A DNA stretch of 64,000 nt from Ophiura sarsii (taxonomy: Eukaryota > Echinodermata > Ophiuroidea > Amphilepidida > Ophiuridae): NCBI GenBank assembly GCA_035610835.1, contig CM069454.1, positions 69,574,291-69,638,290 on the forward strand. The letters run 5' to 3'. Positions 35,520 to 46,654 of the stretch are shown piece by piece. Each line of letters starts with the position of its first letter. Position 1 is the first letter of the stretch. The notes under the pieces were generated by a model. That model was not told the origin of the DNA and did not search any database. It worked only from the letters and a program-made list of their open reading frames with translations. A program made the translations under genes and the position numbers.

Positions 35520-36268
35520 TATAATGTTATTTTAAAGAGCACAAACAGTCGCTTAATTAAACTCGCGTCTTCGGACTAAGTTCTCAAAAATCATTTCGAA
35601 TAATACACATATATTTCAACAGATTAATAAACAAATTAAATCTAATAATCTCGGCATCGAACATTATGTATGGAGGTAAAAAAAGAGAAGATTTATAATG
35701 CGTTGGTCATCAGCATGAACATTATGACAACACCTTTTTCCACCAAAAAGTAAAAGTAAAATGTTTTCCGTATTACATTTTAAGGGTAGTATTTTTTAAT
35801 AGTCTTATTGTGGTCAATATAATTACATTTACTTTTATTTTTTCTAAATGAAATTTTGACAAGTACAGTTTGACTAAACAATTAAATGGTTTCATTTTCA
35901 TGCATTTGTTTTGTAGGAACAATATCAAATTCCAATTCATGGATCCATGAATTCTGTCAAAAGCACACCCACATGAGTCATACTTTGGTGTTTTGTCTTT
36001 TGAATTTTAGGCTACAGCAATTTTAAGGTTTGTGGTGTCTGTGGTTATGCACTAGTTGATTCCTTTCCATTAATTTAGCGACTGTGGAGAGCAAAGATTG
36101 AATAACAGATTTAGCCCCATGCAAAAGTAGGTGATAACTCAAGCAGAGACGGAGGCTGAATATTTATTTAACCTTCATAGAAATCATAACTAATGAGAAA
36201 TCTCTCCATAGTCAGAACAGAATCACTGGAAAGGACTCACAATGCTGCGCAAATTGAAACCGTATTAA
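35520..36268. other. Intron; isolated MITE-like end at about 35780
   Basis: Mostly unique. The string ttttaagggtagtatttttt near 35779 resembles the left terminus of the TTAA element at 29825 but has no visible partner. No coding sequence is recognised. Confidence 0.4.
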
Positions 36269-37228
36269 GGCCGTACTGCAAAACCTATGGGTCATACGTA
36301 TAAGTGACTTGTACGTAATTTTACGCGATAGTCACCAAAGTATGCAACACCATACGTACAAGTACCCATAAGAATTAAATTAATCAATCCAAATATGTCT
36401 TTATTTATTATGGATATTCTGACCTTTTATTTTTTGCTTGAACGTATTGTATTGCAGAATATGAATTTGGCAAATAGCATATAAGTCGTACGTAAAAGTC
36501 ATTTACACGTTTGAGCTATACGTACAGGTATGAGCTATACGTACAGGTATGAGCTATACGTACAGGTATGAGCTATACGTACAGGTATGAGCTATACGTA
36601 CAGGTTTGAGCTATACGTACAGGTTAGAGCTATACGTACAGGTATGAGCTATACGTACAGGTTTAGAGCTATACGTACAGGTTTGAGCTATACGTACAGG
36701 TATGAGCTATACGTACAGGTTTGAGCTATACGTACAGGTTTGAGCTATACGTACAGGTTTGAGCTATACGTACAGGTTTGAGCTATACGTACAGGTTTGA
36801 GCTATACGTACAGGTTTGAGCTATACGTACAGGTTTGAGCTATACGTACAGGTTTGAGCTATACGTACAGGTTTGAGCTATACGTACAGGTTTAAGCTAT
36901 ACGTACAGGTATGAGCTATACGTACAGGTTTGAGCTATACGTACATGTTTGAGCTATACGTACAGGTTTGAGCTATACGTACAGGTATGAGTTATACGTA
37001 CAGGTATGAGCTATACGTACAGGTTTGAGTTATACGTACATGTATGAGCTATACGTACAGGTTTGAGCTATACGTACAGGTATGAGCTATACGTACATGT
37101 TTGAGCTATACGTACAGGTTTGAGCTATACGTACAGGTATGAGTTATACGTACATGTATGAGCTATACGTACAGGTATGAGCTATACGTACAGGTTGAAG
37201 CTATACGTACAGGTTTTGCAGCATGACC
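36269..37228. mobile_element. Inverted-terminus element enclosing a 19-bp satellite
   Basis: The left GGCCGTACTGCAAAACCT is inverted at the right as AGGTTTTGCAGCATGACC (3 mismatches in 18). The left flank is TTAA (36265-36268) and the right flank ttat. The interior from about 36510 to 37215 is an array of about 36 copies of a 19-bp unit, tgagctatacgtacaggtt, with variants. The first unit-like words (catacgtataagtgacttgt) occur already next to the left terminus, suggesting the array grew from sub-terminal sequence. Confidence 0.75.
36510..37215. repeat. 19-bp satellite array, about 36 copies
   Basis: The unit gagctatacgtacaggttt (19 bp) alternates with a variant ending ggtat. Each unit contains the palindromic core tacgta. 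The copies are very homogeneous, so the array is young or homogenised. Confidence 0.95.
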
Positions 37229-37706
37229 TTATCTCACCACACAATGGCGTATTCCCGGAAGGTCTTTTCTGCAGCTGTGTGAAAAACAATTGTAGGTACG
37301 GATAAATACCAACGCACGTACGACTGTCTTATAATCAGGTGGCAATTTATCGCACTAGCTAACTCCGCTTTGACATCGCAAGTATTTGAGATATGTTTAT
37401 GATGCAATTGTTAAGGTGAATGCACATGGGTACCAGAATCAAGTAGGCACCCTAGAGTGTTAATTGTGAAGCATAGGAATTCAGTGGCTTGAAGATATTT
37501 ACAAATGCATGCACCTGTGATGTTTGTTGTACCTATGTGGTAAACATTCACATCGATAAGAAAGCAACCAAATGCAACGCAAAATGTAATGTGATGCATC
37601 GACCTCTTTCCCGTGGAACAATGTATGCATCTGAATACATATTTCAAATATTTCTATCAGAAAATTCTACATTTTTCAAAATGTTAGCTGAACTATGACC
37701 TTTCAG

Positions 37707-37917
37707 GAATACTTCCCGAATGAATACTCTCTCTACACATTCTGGTATGCCGCCCATCTGTCCTCCACACCTTCATGACACACTACTTACTTTCTATACT
37801 CCTTCTAAAACCGTTCTGACCACTCCTAAACAAACCGATCTTTCTGACAACTGTCCAGTGGTGTGGCCCAGTGATGTAGAAACCACCCCGGTCGATATCC
37901 GAATTGATAAATTATAA
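37707..37917 (+). CDS. Candidate alternative terminal exon of the neuroligin gene
   Basis: A possible acceptor (ctatgacctttcag) precedes an open stretch entering with one base, exactly the phase needed after exon C. The spliced product would continue NTSRMNTLSTHSGMPPICPP, HLHDTLLTFYTPSKTVLTTP, KQTDLSDNCPVVWPSDVETT, PVDIRIDKL and stop at 37915-37917. An AATAAA-type signal lies about 210 bp downstream (near 38127). Such a product would end before the membrane segment. The base composition is less A/T-rich than the flanks. No homologue is recognised, and one phase match in three is expected by chance, so this is speculative. Confidence 0.25.
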
Positions 37918-38238
37918 CTAAACTCATTTTGGTAATACTGTTTTGTTAGATTTTTTGAATTGTGACTAAATATGAGTGGGACAAACAGAGTTTCAATATT
38001 GGATCACTGCTAACGCTTTTCTTGCTACGTCAAAGCACTATATCTTGATGTAGTAAGCTAGGCTCTCTTGCAACAATCATTTGATTACTCTGTTCGGAAC
38101 ATAATTCTCAATTCAGCATAATTGTAAAATAAAAACAAATATACATTTCATATCTTAAATATAGTACATTAAAGAAATTCACAATCCAGTATGTATGTTC
38201 ATGATATAATATATTTCAATGCTTCCATTTGTTAACAG

Positions 38239-38459
38239 AGCAGTGATCAAAGAGGCTATATTTTATGAGTACAGTCATTGGGACGCTTCGGAGAACAACA
38301 GATACACACTGACCGATACGTTAGTAGATGTTCTCTCCGACCACGAGTACGTCACACCGGCGATCCAGATGTCTAAGGACCTGTCAAGGGCGGGTGTGGA
38401 TGTGTACTTCTACGTCTTTGGGCACAAATCTAAAAATGATATTTATCCTAAATGGGCAG
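38239..38459 (+). CDS. nlgn: Neuroligin-like protein, internal exon D
   Basis: Enters after TTTGTTAACAG with one base completing the lysine codon from exon C, then AVIKEAIFYEYSHWDASENN, RYTLTDTLVDVLSDHEYVTP, AIQMSKDLSRAGVDVYFYVF, GHKSKNDIYPKWA. The aromatic/acidic YxYxxW motif and the 'LTDHxYVxPA...YFYxF' region match the family after its central domain. The donor used is GCAG|GTAGGT at 38460, leaving one base (phase 1), because only this joins to exon E in frame. A second GT four bases downstream (38464) would shift the frame. Confidence 0.93.
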
Positions 38460-39068
38460 GTAGGTAAAACTAAGTACTCAACGGCTGAATGTCATTTTAT
38501 TTTATTCTACTAGAGACATTTTTTCATCAACCACAGTGAAATATTTGACACATTTTTACAGTGGATATTTCGGGCATGAAAGCAGCTGGCTATTAAAGTC
38601 TCCTTTCAATTTTAAGATAATTTGGTTAATAGTTCGTATTACTCTGATACCATAGCTAACTGTAGAGTCATAGTCACACGTACATCAAAGTATAGCATAT
38701 TGCTTTCCCGGTTTCTGTACACCTTAATTAATTCAATTTACTTTATTCAGCAAAATGATGACAAATAAATACAATACAAATATTTTCGAAAAGAGGCTAG
38801 GAGCCCTAGTAGAACCCTTAGAACAATGATACTGAATCAAGGATTCCAAGACCAAGTGCTGTTATGCTAGCTTTATTTCAAAGCTCTAGTTTTTATCAAA
38901 ATCTGAAGCTTACATTGTGTGAGCTAATCTCTTTCCGATTACCTGATCAGGAGCATTTCGTCAAGGAAGAGTAAATTTGAAATACACTGGAAAATACAGA
39001 TGACTTATACACTGGTCTTGACAACAAAAGACACATGTAATATTTGTAAAGAGTACTTCTCGATTTAT
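38460..39068. other. Intron, nothing recognised
   Basis: Unique A+T-rich intron between exon D and the RTE-like fragment. Confidence 0.5.
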
Positions 39069-39780
39069 TTTCATTAAGTGATTTCGTCTTTGTCGTCGTC
39101 GTTTTATGGATCGTGGCTGATTCTTTGTGACCCTATTGATGATGGAGCGCCATCATTGTCTATTTTGTGACATGCGATGTGCAGAGATAAGAGATAAACC
39201 TGTTGCTTCCTTAATGCCATCAGTCCAGCGGTGTTTTGGTCTTTCCAGGTTGTCACCTTCTCGTCTTGCAATGTGTCCACAGAATTGCAGCTTGTTGCGC
39301 ATGATCTCAGAAGTTTGGTCCCCAATCTGGCTTCTGACAAATTCATTGGTCTTATGCTCTTTTCATGATATTCCTAACATCTTGCGCCAACACCACATTT
39401 CAAAAGCTGATATTTTCTTTGCATCCGCAATTCCCACAGACCAGATTTCAACTCCATATGTAGCAACCGGAAAGAGTAATGCATTCATAATGCGTACTTT
39501 TGTGGCCTTTGTGATTCCTCTATCCTTCAAAATGGTTGATAGCGCATTTGCCCATGTTTTGGCCATGACCAGTCGCCTTTTTATCTCCCCGAATGAGTGA
39601 TCCAAAAAATTGAAGGTGTCAACACAATCTTCTTTATTGTTATCGACTCTCACTTGTTGGTTGTTGTTATCTCCACAGATCATGACTTTGGTCTTCTTAA
39701 CATTCAGCATGAGCCCAAACTTCTCACTGGCTGCTTTTATCTGTATTACGTTTTTGTTCAGGCTTAAACAACGTCCTAAT
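39069..39780 (-). mobile_element. RTE-like non-LTR retrotransposon, C-terminal fragment
   Basis: Minus-strand translation from about 39770 down: NKNVIQIKAASEKFGLMLNV then KKTKVMICG, GEIKRRLVMAKTWANALSTI, LKDRGITKATKVRIMNALLF, PVATYGVEIWSV, FEMWCWRKMLGIS, then in other frames QTSEIMRNKLQFCGHI-type sequence to near 39080. The 'VKKTKVM', 'MAKT' and 'FEMWCWRRML' motifs are characteristic of the RTE-like reverse transcriptase C-terminus. Frame changes make it a pseudogene. The 5' break at about 39780 abuts a minisatellite. Confidence 0.8.
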
Positions 39781-41052
39781 CAATATATTTGGTGTACCAG
39801 ATGTTGGGCAATGGACGTTTTAATAAATTTCCTATTTACCAGGTGTTGGGAAATGGACGTTTAAATCAATTTCCTATTTGATGTACCAGGTGTTTGGAAA
39901 TGGACGTCATAAACAATGTCCTTGTTGGCGTACCAGGTGTTTGGACATGGACGTTATAAACAATGTCCTATTTAGTGTACCAGGTGTTGGGATATGGACG
40001 TTTTAATCAATTTCCTATTTGATGTACCAGGTGTTTGGAAATGGACGTCATAAACAATGTCCTATTTGATGTACCATGTGTTGGGAAATGGACGTCCTAA
40101 ACAATGTCCTATTTGATGTACCAGGTATTGGGACATGGACGTCCTAAACAATGTCCTATTAGATGTACCAGGTGTTGGGAAATGGACGTCATAAACAATG
40201 CCCTATTTGATGTACAAGGTGTTTGGAAATGGACGTCATAAACAATGTCCTATTTGATGTACCATGTGTTGGGAAATGGACGTCATAAACAATGTCCTAT
40301 TTGATGTACCAGGTGTTCGGAAATGGACGTTATAAACAATGTCCTATTTGATGTACCATGTGTTGGGAAATGGACGTCATAAACAATGTCCTATTTGATG
40401 TACCAGGTGTTTGGAAATGGACGTCATAAACAATGTCCTATTTGATGTACCAGGTGTTCGGAAATGGACGTCCTAAACAATGCATTCAGCATGAGCCCAA
40501 ACTTCTCACTGGATGCTTTTACTCTGTATTACGTTTTTGTTCAGGCTTAAACAACGTCCTAATCAATGTCCTATTTGGTGTACCAGATGTTAGGCAATGG
40601 ACGTTTTAATACATTTCCTATTTACCAGGTGTTGAGAAATGGACGTTTTAATCAATTTCCTATTTGATGTACCAGGTGATTGGAAATGGACGTCATAAAC
40701 AATGTCCTATTTGATGTACCAAGTGTTTGGAAATGGACGTTATAAACAATGTCCTATTAGATGTACCAGGTGTTGGGATATGGACGTTATAAACAATGTC
40801 CTAGTTGGTGTACAAGGTGTTTGGACATGGACGTCATTAACAATGTCCTATTTGATGTACCATGTGTTTGGAAATGGACGTCATAAACAATGTCCTATTT
40901 GATGTACCAGGTGTTGGGAAATGGACGTTATAAACAATGTCCTATTTGGTGCACCAGGTGTTGGGAAATGGACGTTATAAACAATGTCCTAGTTGGTGCA
41001 CCAGGTGTTGGGAAATGGACGTCATAAACAATGTCCTATTTGATGTACCAGG
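39781..41052. repeat. 47-bp minisatellite with embedded RTE fragment
   Basis: About 25 copies of gtaccaggtgttgggaaatg, gacgtcataaacaatgtcct, atttgat (47 bp; copies spaced 47 bp at, for example, 40231 and 40278). At about 40484-40560 the array is interrupted by a copy of the RTE fragment edge (39705-39780) and then restarts with the same irregular first units, so array and flank were duplicated together. Confidence 0.93.
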
Positions 41053-42480
41053 TGTTTATATGTGGACGTTATCCTGCACACGTGTACAATTGTAGGCAAT
41101 TCTTTCGTACACCTTTATTTGGCGTTTTAGCTCAACACAACGCCGGAACCTTAAGAATTGTTTACGAGTGTATCTACGACTTCGTGTGATCTTCATCGAA
41201 TAGATGAGGTCGCAGATATTGATACATGTCGTTTCACTGCTACCGGATCCTTGGCAATCGACCGCTATCCATAGACCACGTGAAATCATTATTATAACAG
41301 ATTTGCAATGATTAACAAAAGTACTATAGTCATGTTGAGTAGACGTTTCCAAAGTCTACATGATGTCTTCATAAACAATTGCGGATATTCCCGAACCATA
41401 TTCAAAAAATCGTTTGTGTCTTACTGTACCTCATAACATATGCAACCGCATTTCACATGTTACCTGTCAATATATCAAGTAGCAGTCACGAAATTCGTAA
41501 GAACCGACATTTTCCCACACTTTTTCAGTTGGGAATTGGTCATATATACAAATTGACATTTATTAAATCAAAAATTGCTGATGAATATTCACTTAATTTA
41601 AATTTGTCCGGCAACATTTCCACAAGATGCAAATACTCTTCGGCAAATAAGACGAGGGACGAGTGTCTTTATAATGACGCAATAATGTGATTCAACGTAT
41701 TTGCCAATCAGAGAATACGGCGTTAACTGTGATAATCATGTATACTATTAATTGTAAATTTAACACGTCCTGTGTTCAAAGACACGCTTACTTCTTAATT
41801 GTTTATGACAATTTGTGAGGAAGATTACTATCCACATGTCCCCACTTCTGTTCCATTCAAATACAAGTATATAGACAAAATACGCATCATTATATGCGCT
41901 AGTTGTTATTTGATTATTGAGTAATATCACAAACAAACTGAACCGGACAGACGCACGTAGCCAATAGACGTGTACAACACGCTTACCTGAAGGCAAATGG
42001 TTATAGGAAAATATTTGCCAAGTGAAAGAACGAACTTATTATATTCGTTGACATTATGGGAAACTTGGTCGCCATCTGATGAAAAGTCAACGTCCGTGCA
42101 GTTAAGTTAAAGGCCAATTGGTTATTCTGAGAATGCCCTCCATTTTGATCGTTCAATATGTGTATGCATCGTACTTTGAAATACTCAATGTGGCGAAAAT
42201 GTGCTGGAGTTTCATCCTTGATTTCAATGTAAGGATAAATCATTTGTGCTTAATCATGCCACATACATCTAAAGTTAGTATTACTGATTTCCTTGAATTA
42301 AAATTGAGTAGTCTATCATGCAATGAGAGTTAAGTTAGAGATTATAAATAATGTGATCAGGCAATTATTTGCAGAACAATTTCTGTGGTTTCGTTACGAA
42401 TTTGGCACCTGGTAGCAGTGATAATTTCATCTTGCTACCTTGGTGACATAAAGTAGATCACAATGTAAAAAGGTAAATAT
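41053..42480. other. Intron, nothing recognised
   Basis: Unique sequence. Short open frames of up to 103 codons on both strands show no recognisable domain, and I do not call them genes. Confidence 0.5.
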
Positions 42481-42486
42481 TAAATA

Positions 42487-42560
42487 CTAGGCGGTCACCC
42501 GGGGTTTGTCGGTTCTCGGATTTGGGCGGTCACCCGGGGTTTGTCGGTTCTCGGGTTTGG
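42487..42560. repeat. Two tandem copies of a ~38-bp unit
   Basis: ggcggtcacccggggtttgt followed by cggttctcgg(a/g)tttgg occurs twice, GC-rich compared with the surroundings. Confidence 0.85.
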
Positions 42561-42584
42561 TGGTTTGTAGAATGCATGCATAAA

Positions 42585-43045
42585 GGGTATACACCACCAA
42601 AGCACTATGGGATAGCACGTCCGGTAAAAGTTTATCACAGCAATAGTTCCTTTTTGCGGTACAAATTGCGAGACATTTTTCAATTCTTTTGATTACTTTT
42701 GGGTATTATACATTTTTATGAGTGTGCCGAGTACAAATCTCCAAAAAAATCGCACTAGTTTAAACATTTTAAACTTTTAAACGACCGAAATCGGCGTAAG
42801 GTCCGTCCTGAGTTATGGGGCGTAAATAAATGGCCGAAATCGCTACATCAAATCCATCGCAAAATATTAAAAAAACCTAGTCTGACATCAAGGGGTATGC
42901 TTTTGATATGTTTTGTGGACAACCCTTGGGAACAGTCTCTGTAAATGTCATGAAAGGACGTATGGGATAACTCAAGTTAGAGCCGATTGTATGACCCCTA
43001 CTTTGCACGTAGCGTCTATGGGGAGCGTCTTGGTGGTGTATACCC
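42585..43045. mobile_element. 461-bp MITE with GGGTATACACCACCAA termini, copy 1
   Basis: The left GGGTATACACCACCAA is exactly inverted at the right (ttggtggtgtataccc, with one extra base in the junction). A second copy at 44049-44518 is nearly identical throughout. Target duplications are not obvious; the flanks resemble degenerate TTAA (taaa and ttga). The interior is non-coding. Confidence 0.8.
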
Positions 43046-44048
43046 TTGAAGCTGCGGGCGCTAACTGGTTACCAAAAGACAATGGGCATCAACAAAATTC
43101 TCAATGAAATCTCATACACATGATGATCCACACGCGGGGTAAGGTCAAGTTAGGCCTACATTGTTTAATCCTTTCAAAAATCGTTTTAAATCAACTAAAT
43201 GATGTCGTTTTCTTTGGAGATTTTCAACAAGAAACACCTTTAAAAACCCAGGACATTTTGTATTTCATATGATGAATCATACACGAGTTCGAATGCAAAC
43301 TCTCATGAGGTTTTTATTGTTTTAAACGAGTCACTAATGACCATTAGATTGAGTCGCGACTTTCTTTGACACGGGTAAGTTCTCACACAATTCCACTTCC
43401 AATGCAAATTAGATTAAACATGTTAAAAGAGCCGGGGCTATGGAGGGGGAGGGGGGGGGGGGGGGGGTGTGGGGGTCGATAAAGAGTCTATTGAAGTTAT
43501 TTCTAGTGATCTATGTGTTTTTGAACGATGATAAATAGTAGGCCAGGAGCACTGAGAGGGGTCCTTTGGGTTTCACTCATGTCAAAAGACGCTTTAAAGC
43601 TAGTGGATTAAATGAAACTGCATGTCGGACGTAATTGTCGTTGGGTCATATTATGCGTTTCAGCCATCTGAATGTTAGGCCTACTCGCCTATATGATTTT
43701 AAATTCAAGTAATTGTGAAATAATAGCATTGTAAAATCGATAATAATGCTTATTTTGAACTATCTACAGGGTAAAAAATACGAGCGGACCTATATAGACT
43801 TTTCAGTAATCTAGTAAAAGGCCCTCGGTGAGAAATTTTCTTTTAAAAAGCGCGTACACGCGCACCTTCGCACCGTTAGAACATGCAATTTTGAAATTTC
43901 ACGTTTTGACCATGTTTCTTGTGGAGGCCGCATCTTCAAAACGGAAGCATGAAATGTAATAATATAACTCGGGAATTTAGCTCAGAATTTCACTGGCAAC
44001 AATCTGAAATATGTCTTGTTTGCTGTAGACAAAGTGTGTGCTCTTGAA
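43046..44048. other. Intron between two MITE copies; poly-G tract
   Basis: No coding signal. A poly-G run with flanking G-rich sequence lies at about 43445-43475. The interval is bounded by direct copies of the same MITE. Confidence 0.5.
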
Positions 44049-44518
44049 GGGTATACACCACCAAAGCACTATGGGATAGCACGTCCGGTAAAAGTTTATC
44101 ACAGCAATAGTTCCTTTTTGCGGTACAAATTGCGAGATTTTGATAGACTTTTTTCAATTCTTTTGATTACTTTTGGGTATTATACATTTTTATGAGTGTG
44201 CCGAGTACAAATCTCCAAAAAAATCGCACTAGTTTAAACATTTTAAAGTTTTAAACGACCGAAATCGGCGTAAGGTCCGTCCTGAGTTTGGGGCGTAAAT
44301 AAATGGCCGAAATCGCTACATCAAATTCATCGCAAAATATTGAAAAATCTAGTCTGACATCAAGGGGTATGCTTTTGATATGTTTTGTGGACAACCCTTG
44401 GGAACAATCTCTGTAAATGTCATGAAAGGACGTATGGGATAACTCAAGTTAGAGCCGATTGTATGACCCCTACTTTGCACGTAGCGTCTATGGGGGAGCG
44501 TCTTGGTGGTGTATACCC
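44049..44518. mobile_element. 470-bp MITE with GGGTATACACCACCAA termini, copy 2
   Basis: Same element and orientation as 42585-43045, differing by a few substitutions and small indels (for example a ~10-bp insertion, gattttgatagac, near 44134). Its right end adjoins the 129-bp satellite. Confidence 0.8.
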
Positions 44519-46130
44519 TAAAGCCCGATCGGACAAACTTTGAAAATTCGACCCTTAGACGACCTTTGACCCCGGACGACCCAAGAAAAGCAAAGCCGTT
44601 TTATATTTTCCACGCTCGACTCGTATTCGGAACGAGTTTAAGCCCGATCGGACAAACTTTGAAAATTCGACCCCTAGACGACCTTTGACCGCGAAAGACC
44701 CGACAAACGCTAACCCGTTTTATTGTTGCCACGCTCGCCTCGCATCGAGCATTGTGATCACCGAGTTTAAGCGCGATCCGACCAACTTCAAAAAGTTGAC
44801 CCCTAGATGACCTTTGACCTCGTGCGCTCTAGCGAATGCGAACTTGCTCTTGCGGGGACCGAACAAACAGATCACCGAGTTTCTCATCACCGAGTTTAAG
44901 CCCGATCGGACAAACTTTTAAAATTTGACCCCTAGATGACCTTTGACCCCGGACGACCCAAGAAAAGCAAAGGCGTTTTATTTTTTCCACGCTCGACTCG
45001 CATTCGGGCTTCCCGTCCCCGAGTTTAAGCCCGATCGGACAAACTTTGAAAATTCGACCCTTAGACGACCTTTGACCCCGGACGACCCAAGAAAAGCAAA
45101 GGCGTTTTATTTTTTCCACGCTCGACTCGCATTCGGGCTTCCCGTCCCCGAGTTTAAGCCCGATCGGACAAACTTTGAAAATTCGACCCTTAGACGACCT
45201 TTGACCCCGGACGACCCAAGAAAAGCAAAGGCGTTTTATTTTTTCCACGCTCGACTCGCATTCGGGCTTCCCGTCCCCGAGTTCAAGCCCGATCGGACAA
45301 ACTTTGAAAATTCGACCCTTAGACGACCTTTGACCCCGGACGACCCAAGAAAAGCAAAGCCGTTTATTTTTTCCACGCTCGCCTCGCATTCGAGCTTCTC
45401 ATCACCGAGTTTAAGCCCGATCGGACAAACTTTAAAAAATCGACCCCTAGATGACTATTGACCCTGGACGACCCAAGAAAAGCAAAGGCGTTTTATTTTT
45501 TCCACGCTCGACTCGCATTTGGGCTTCCCGTCCCCGAATTTAAGCCCGATCGGACAAACTTTGAAAATTCGACCCTTAGACGACCTTTGACCCCGGACGA
45601 CCCAAGAAAAGCAAAGCCGTTCTATTTTTTCCACGCTCGACTCGTACCCGGGCTTCCCGTCTACGACCTTTGACCCTAGATGACCTTTGACCCTGGACGA
45701 CCCAAGAAAAGCAAAGGCGTTTTATTTTTTCCACGCTCGACTCGCATTTGGGCTTCCCGTCCCCGAGTGTAAGCCCGATCGGACAAACTTTGAAAATTCG
45801 ACCCCTAGACGACCTTTGACCCCGGAAGACCCGACAAACGCCAACCCGTTTTATTTTTGCCACGCTCGCCTCGCATCGAGCATTGCGATCACCGAGTTTA
45901 AGCACGATCCGACCAATTTCAAAAAGTTGACCCCTAGATGACCTTTGACCTCGTACGCTCTAGCGAATGCGAACTTGCTCTTGCGGGGACCGAGCTGCAC
46001 CCACCCACCGAGTTTGAACGCCGCCCGACCCCGGGAAGGCGACGAAAAAGCGCGCACAGATAGACAGACAGACAAACAAACAGACAAACAAACAGACAGA
46101 CAGACAGAGAGTAGCGTATTATAATATAGA
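44519..46130. repeat. 129-bp satellite ending in a CAGA microsatellite
   Basis: About a dozen units of 129 bp containing aagcccgatcggacaaactt, gacgacctttgaccccggac and tttttccacgctcgactcgc. Outer units (44700-44850, 45830-45990) are more diverged than the central ones. The array ends in (CAGA/CAAA)n at about 46057-46105 and then gagtagcgtattataatata. The period is 43 codons, so both strands stay open for over 170 codons. The repeat peptide (KPDRTNFENSTLRRPLTPDD on the plus strand) resembles no family I know. Confidence 0.93.
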
Positions 46131-46654
46131 TATTTCAGTAAAGCAGGTTTCGCCTAATTTCATATAAAAGCCATTGTAATGTTTAGTAAAGAAGGTGATA
46201 TGTCACGATATGGTGTTCTCAATCTGTCACCCACGATTCGGATCAACTTTTTATTCTAAACGCAATGACATCGCGCTGACAGATCCAGAACTAGCTCTCT
46301 GTATAGACAAAACCCTTTCACATATCTAGGATTACAAGCAGTTGTCACTTCTGAGCATTTTATTTTGTTCCCAGAATTCTTTCAGTTTAGAATTCCTAGG
46401 TGCTTGTGAGCAATATTTTTTATGAGACAAATTATAATGCGAACGTTCAAAAACATCAAAACTCATCATCTGGGTCTTTTTACAAGGTTCGTGAGGTTTT
46501 TTTGCGGAGAAAAACATACAATTCGAGAGTTGTTCACAGTAGTTTAATGCTTACATTCCTTTTAAATGGTTTGCTGATTAAAATGTTAATAAATCAAATC
46601 TTGTCTATGTCTTGGACAAATGTGAACATTACATGGGAATGAAGGATCCAACTA
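46131..46654. other. Intron, nothing recognised
   Basis: A+T-rich unique sequence between the satellite and the next MITE. Confidence 0.5.

Noticed and set aside
36510..37215. CRISPR array
   Set aside because: The 19-bp units are directly tandem without unique spacers, and the genome is eukaryotic; the other arrays here also lack spacers.
38464..38465. Alternative donor GTAG|GTAAAA at the end of exon D
   Set aside because: Would shift the frame into exon E; the GT at 38460 joins WAG-SVHEADLGF correctly.
41379..41690. 103-codon plus-strand open frame with a hydrophobic N-terminus
   Set aside because: The start resembles a signal peptide loosely, but there is no domain, conservation evidence or flanking exon structure; an isolated frame of this length is expected in 64 kb.
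44829..45461. Repeat proteins of over 170 codons on both strands
   Set aside because: Consequence of a 129-bp period; kept only as a low-interest finding because selection cannot be judged by eye.
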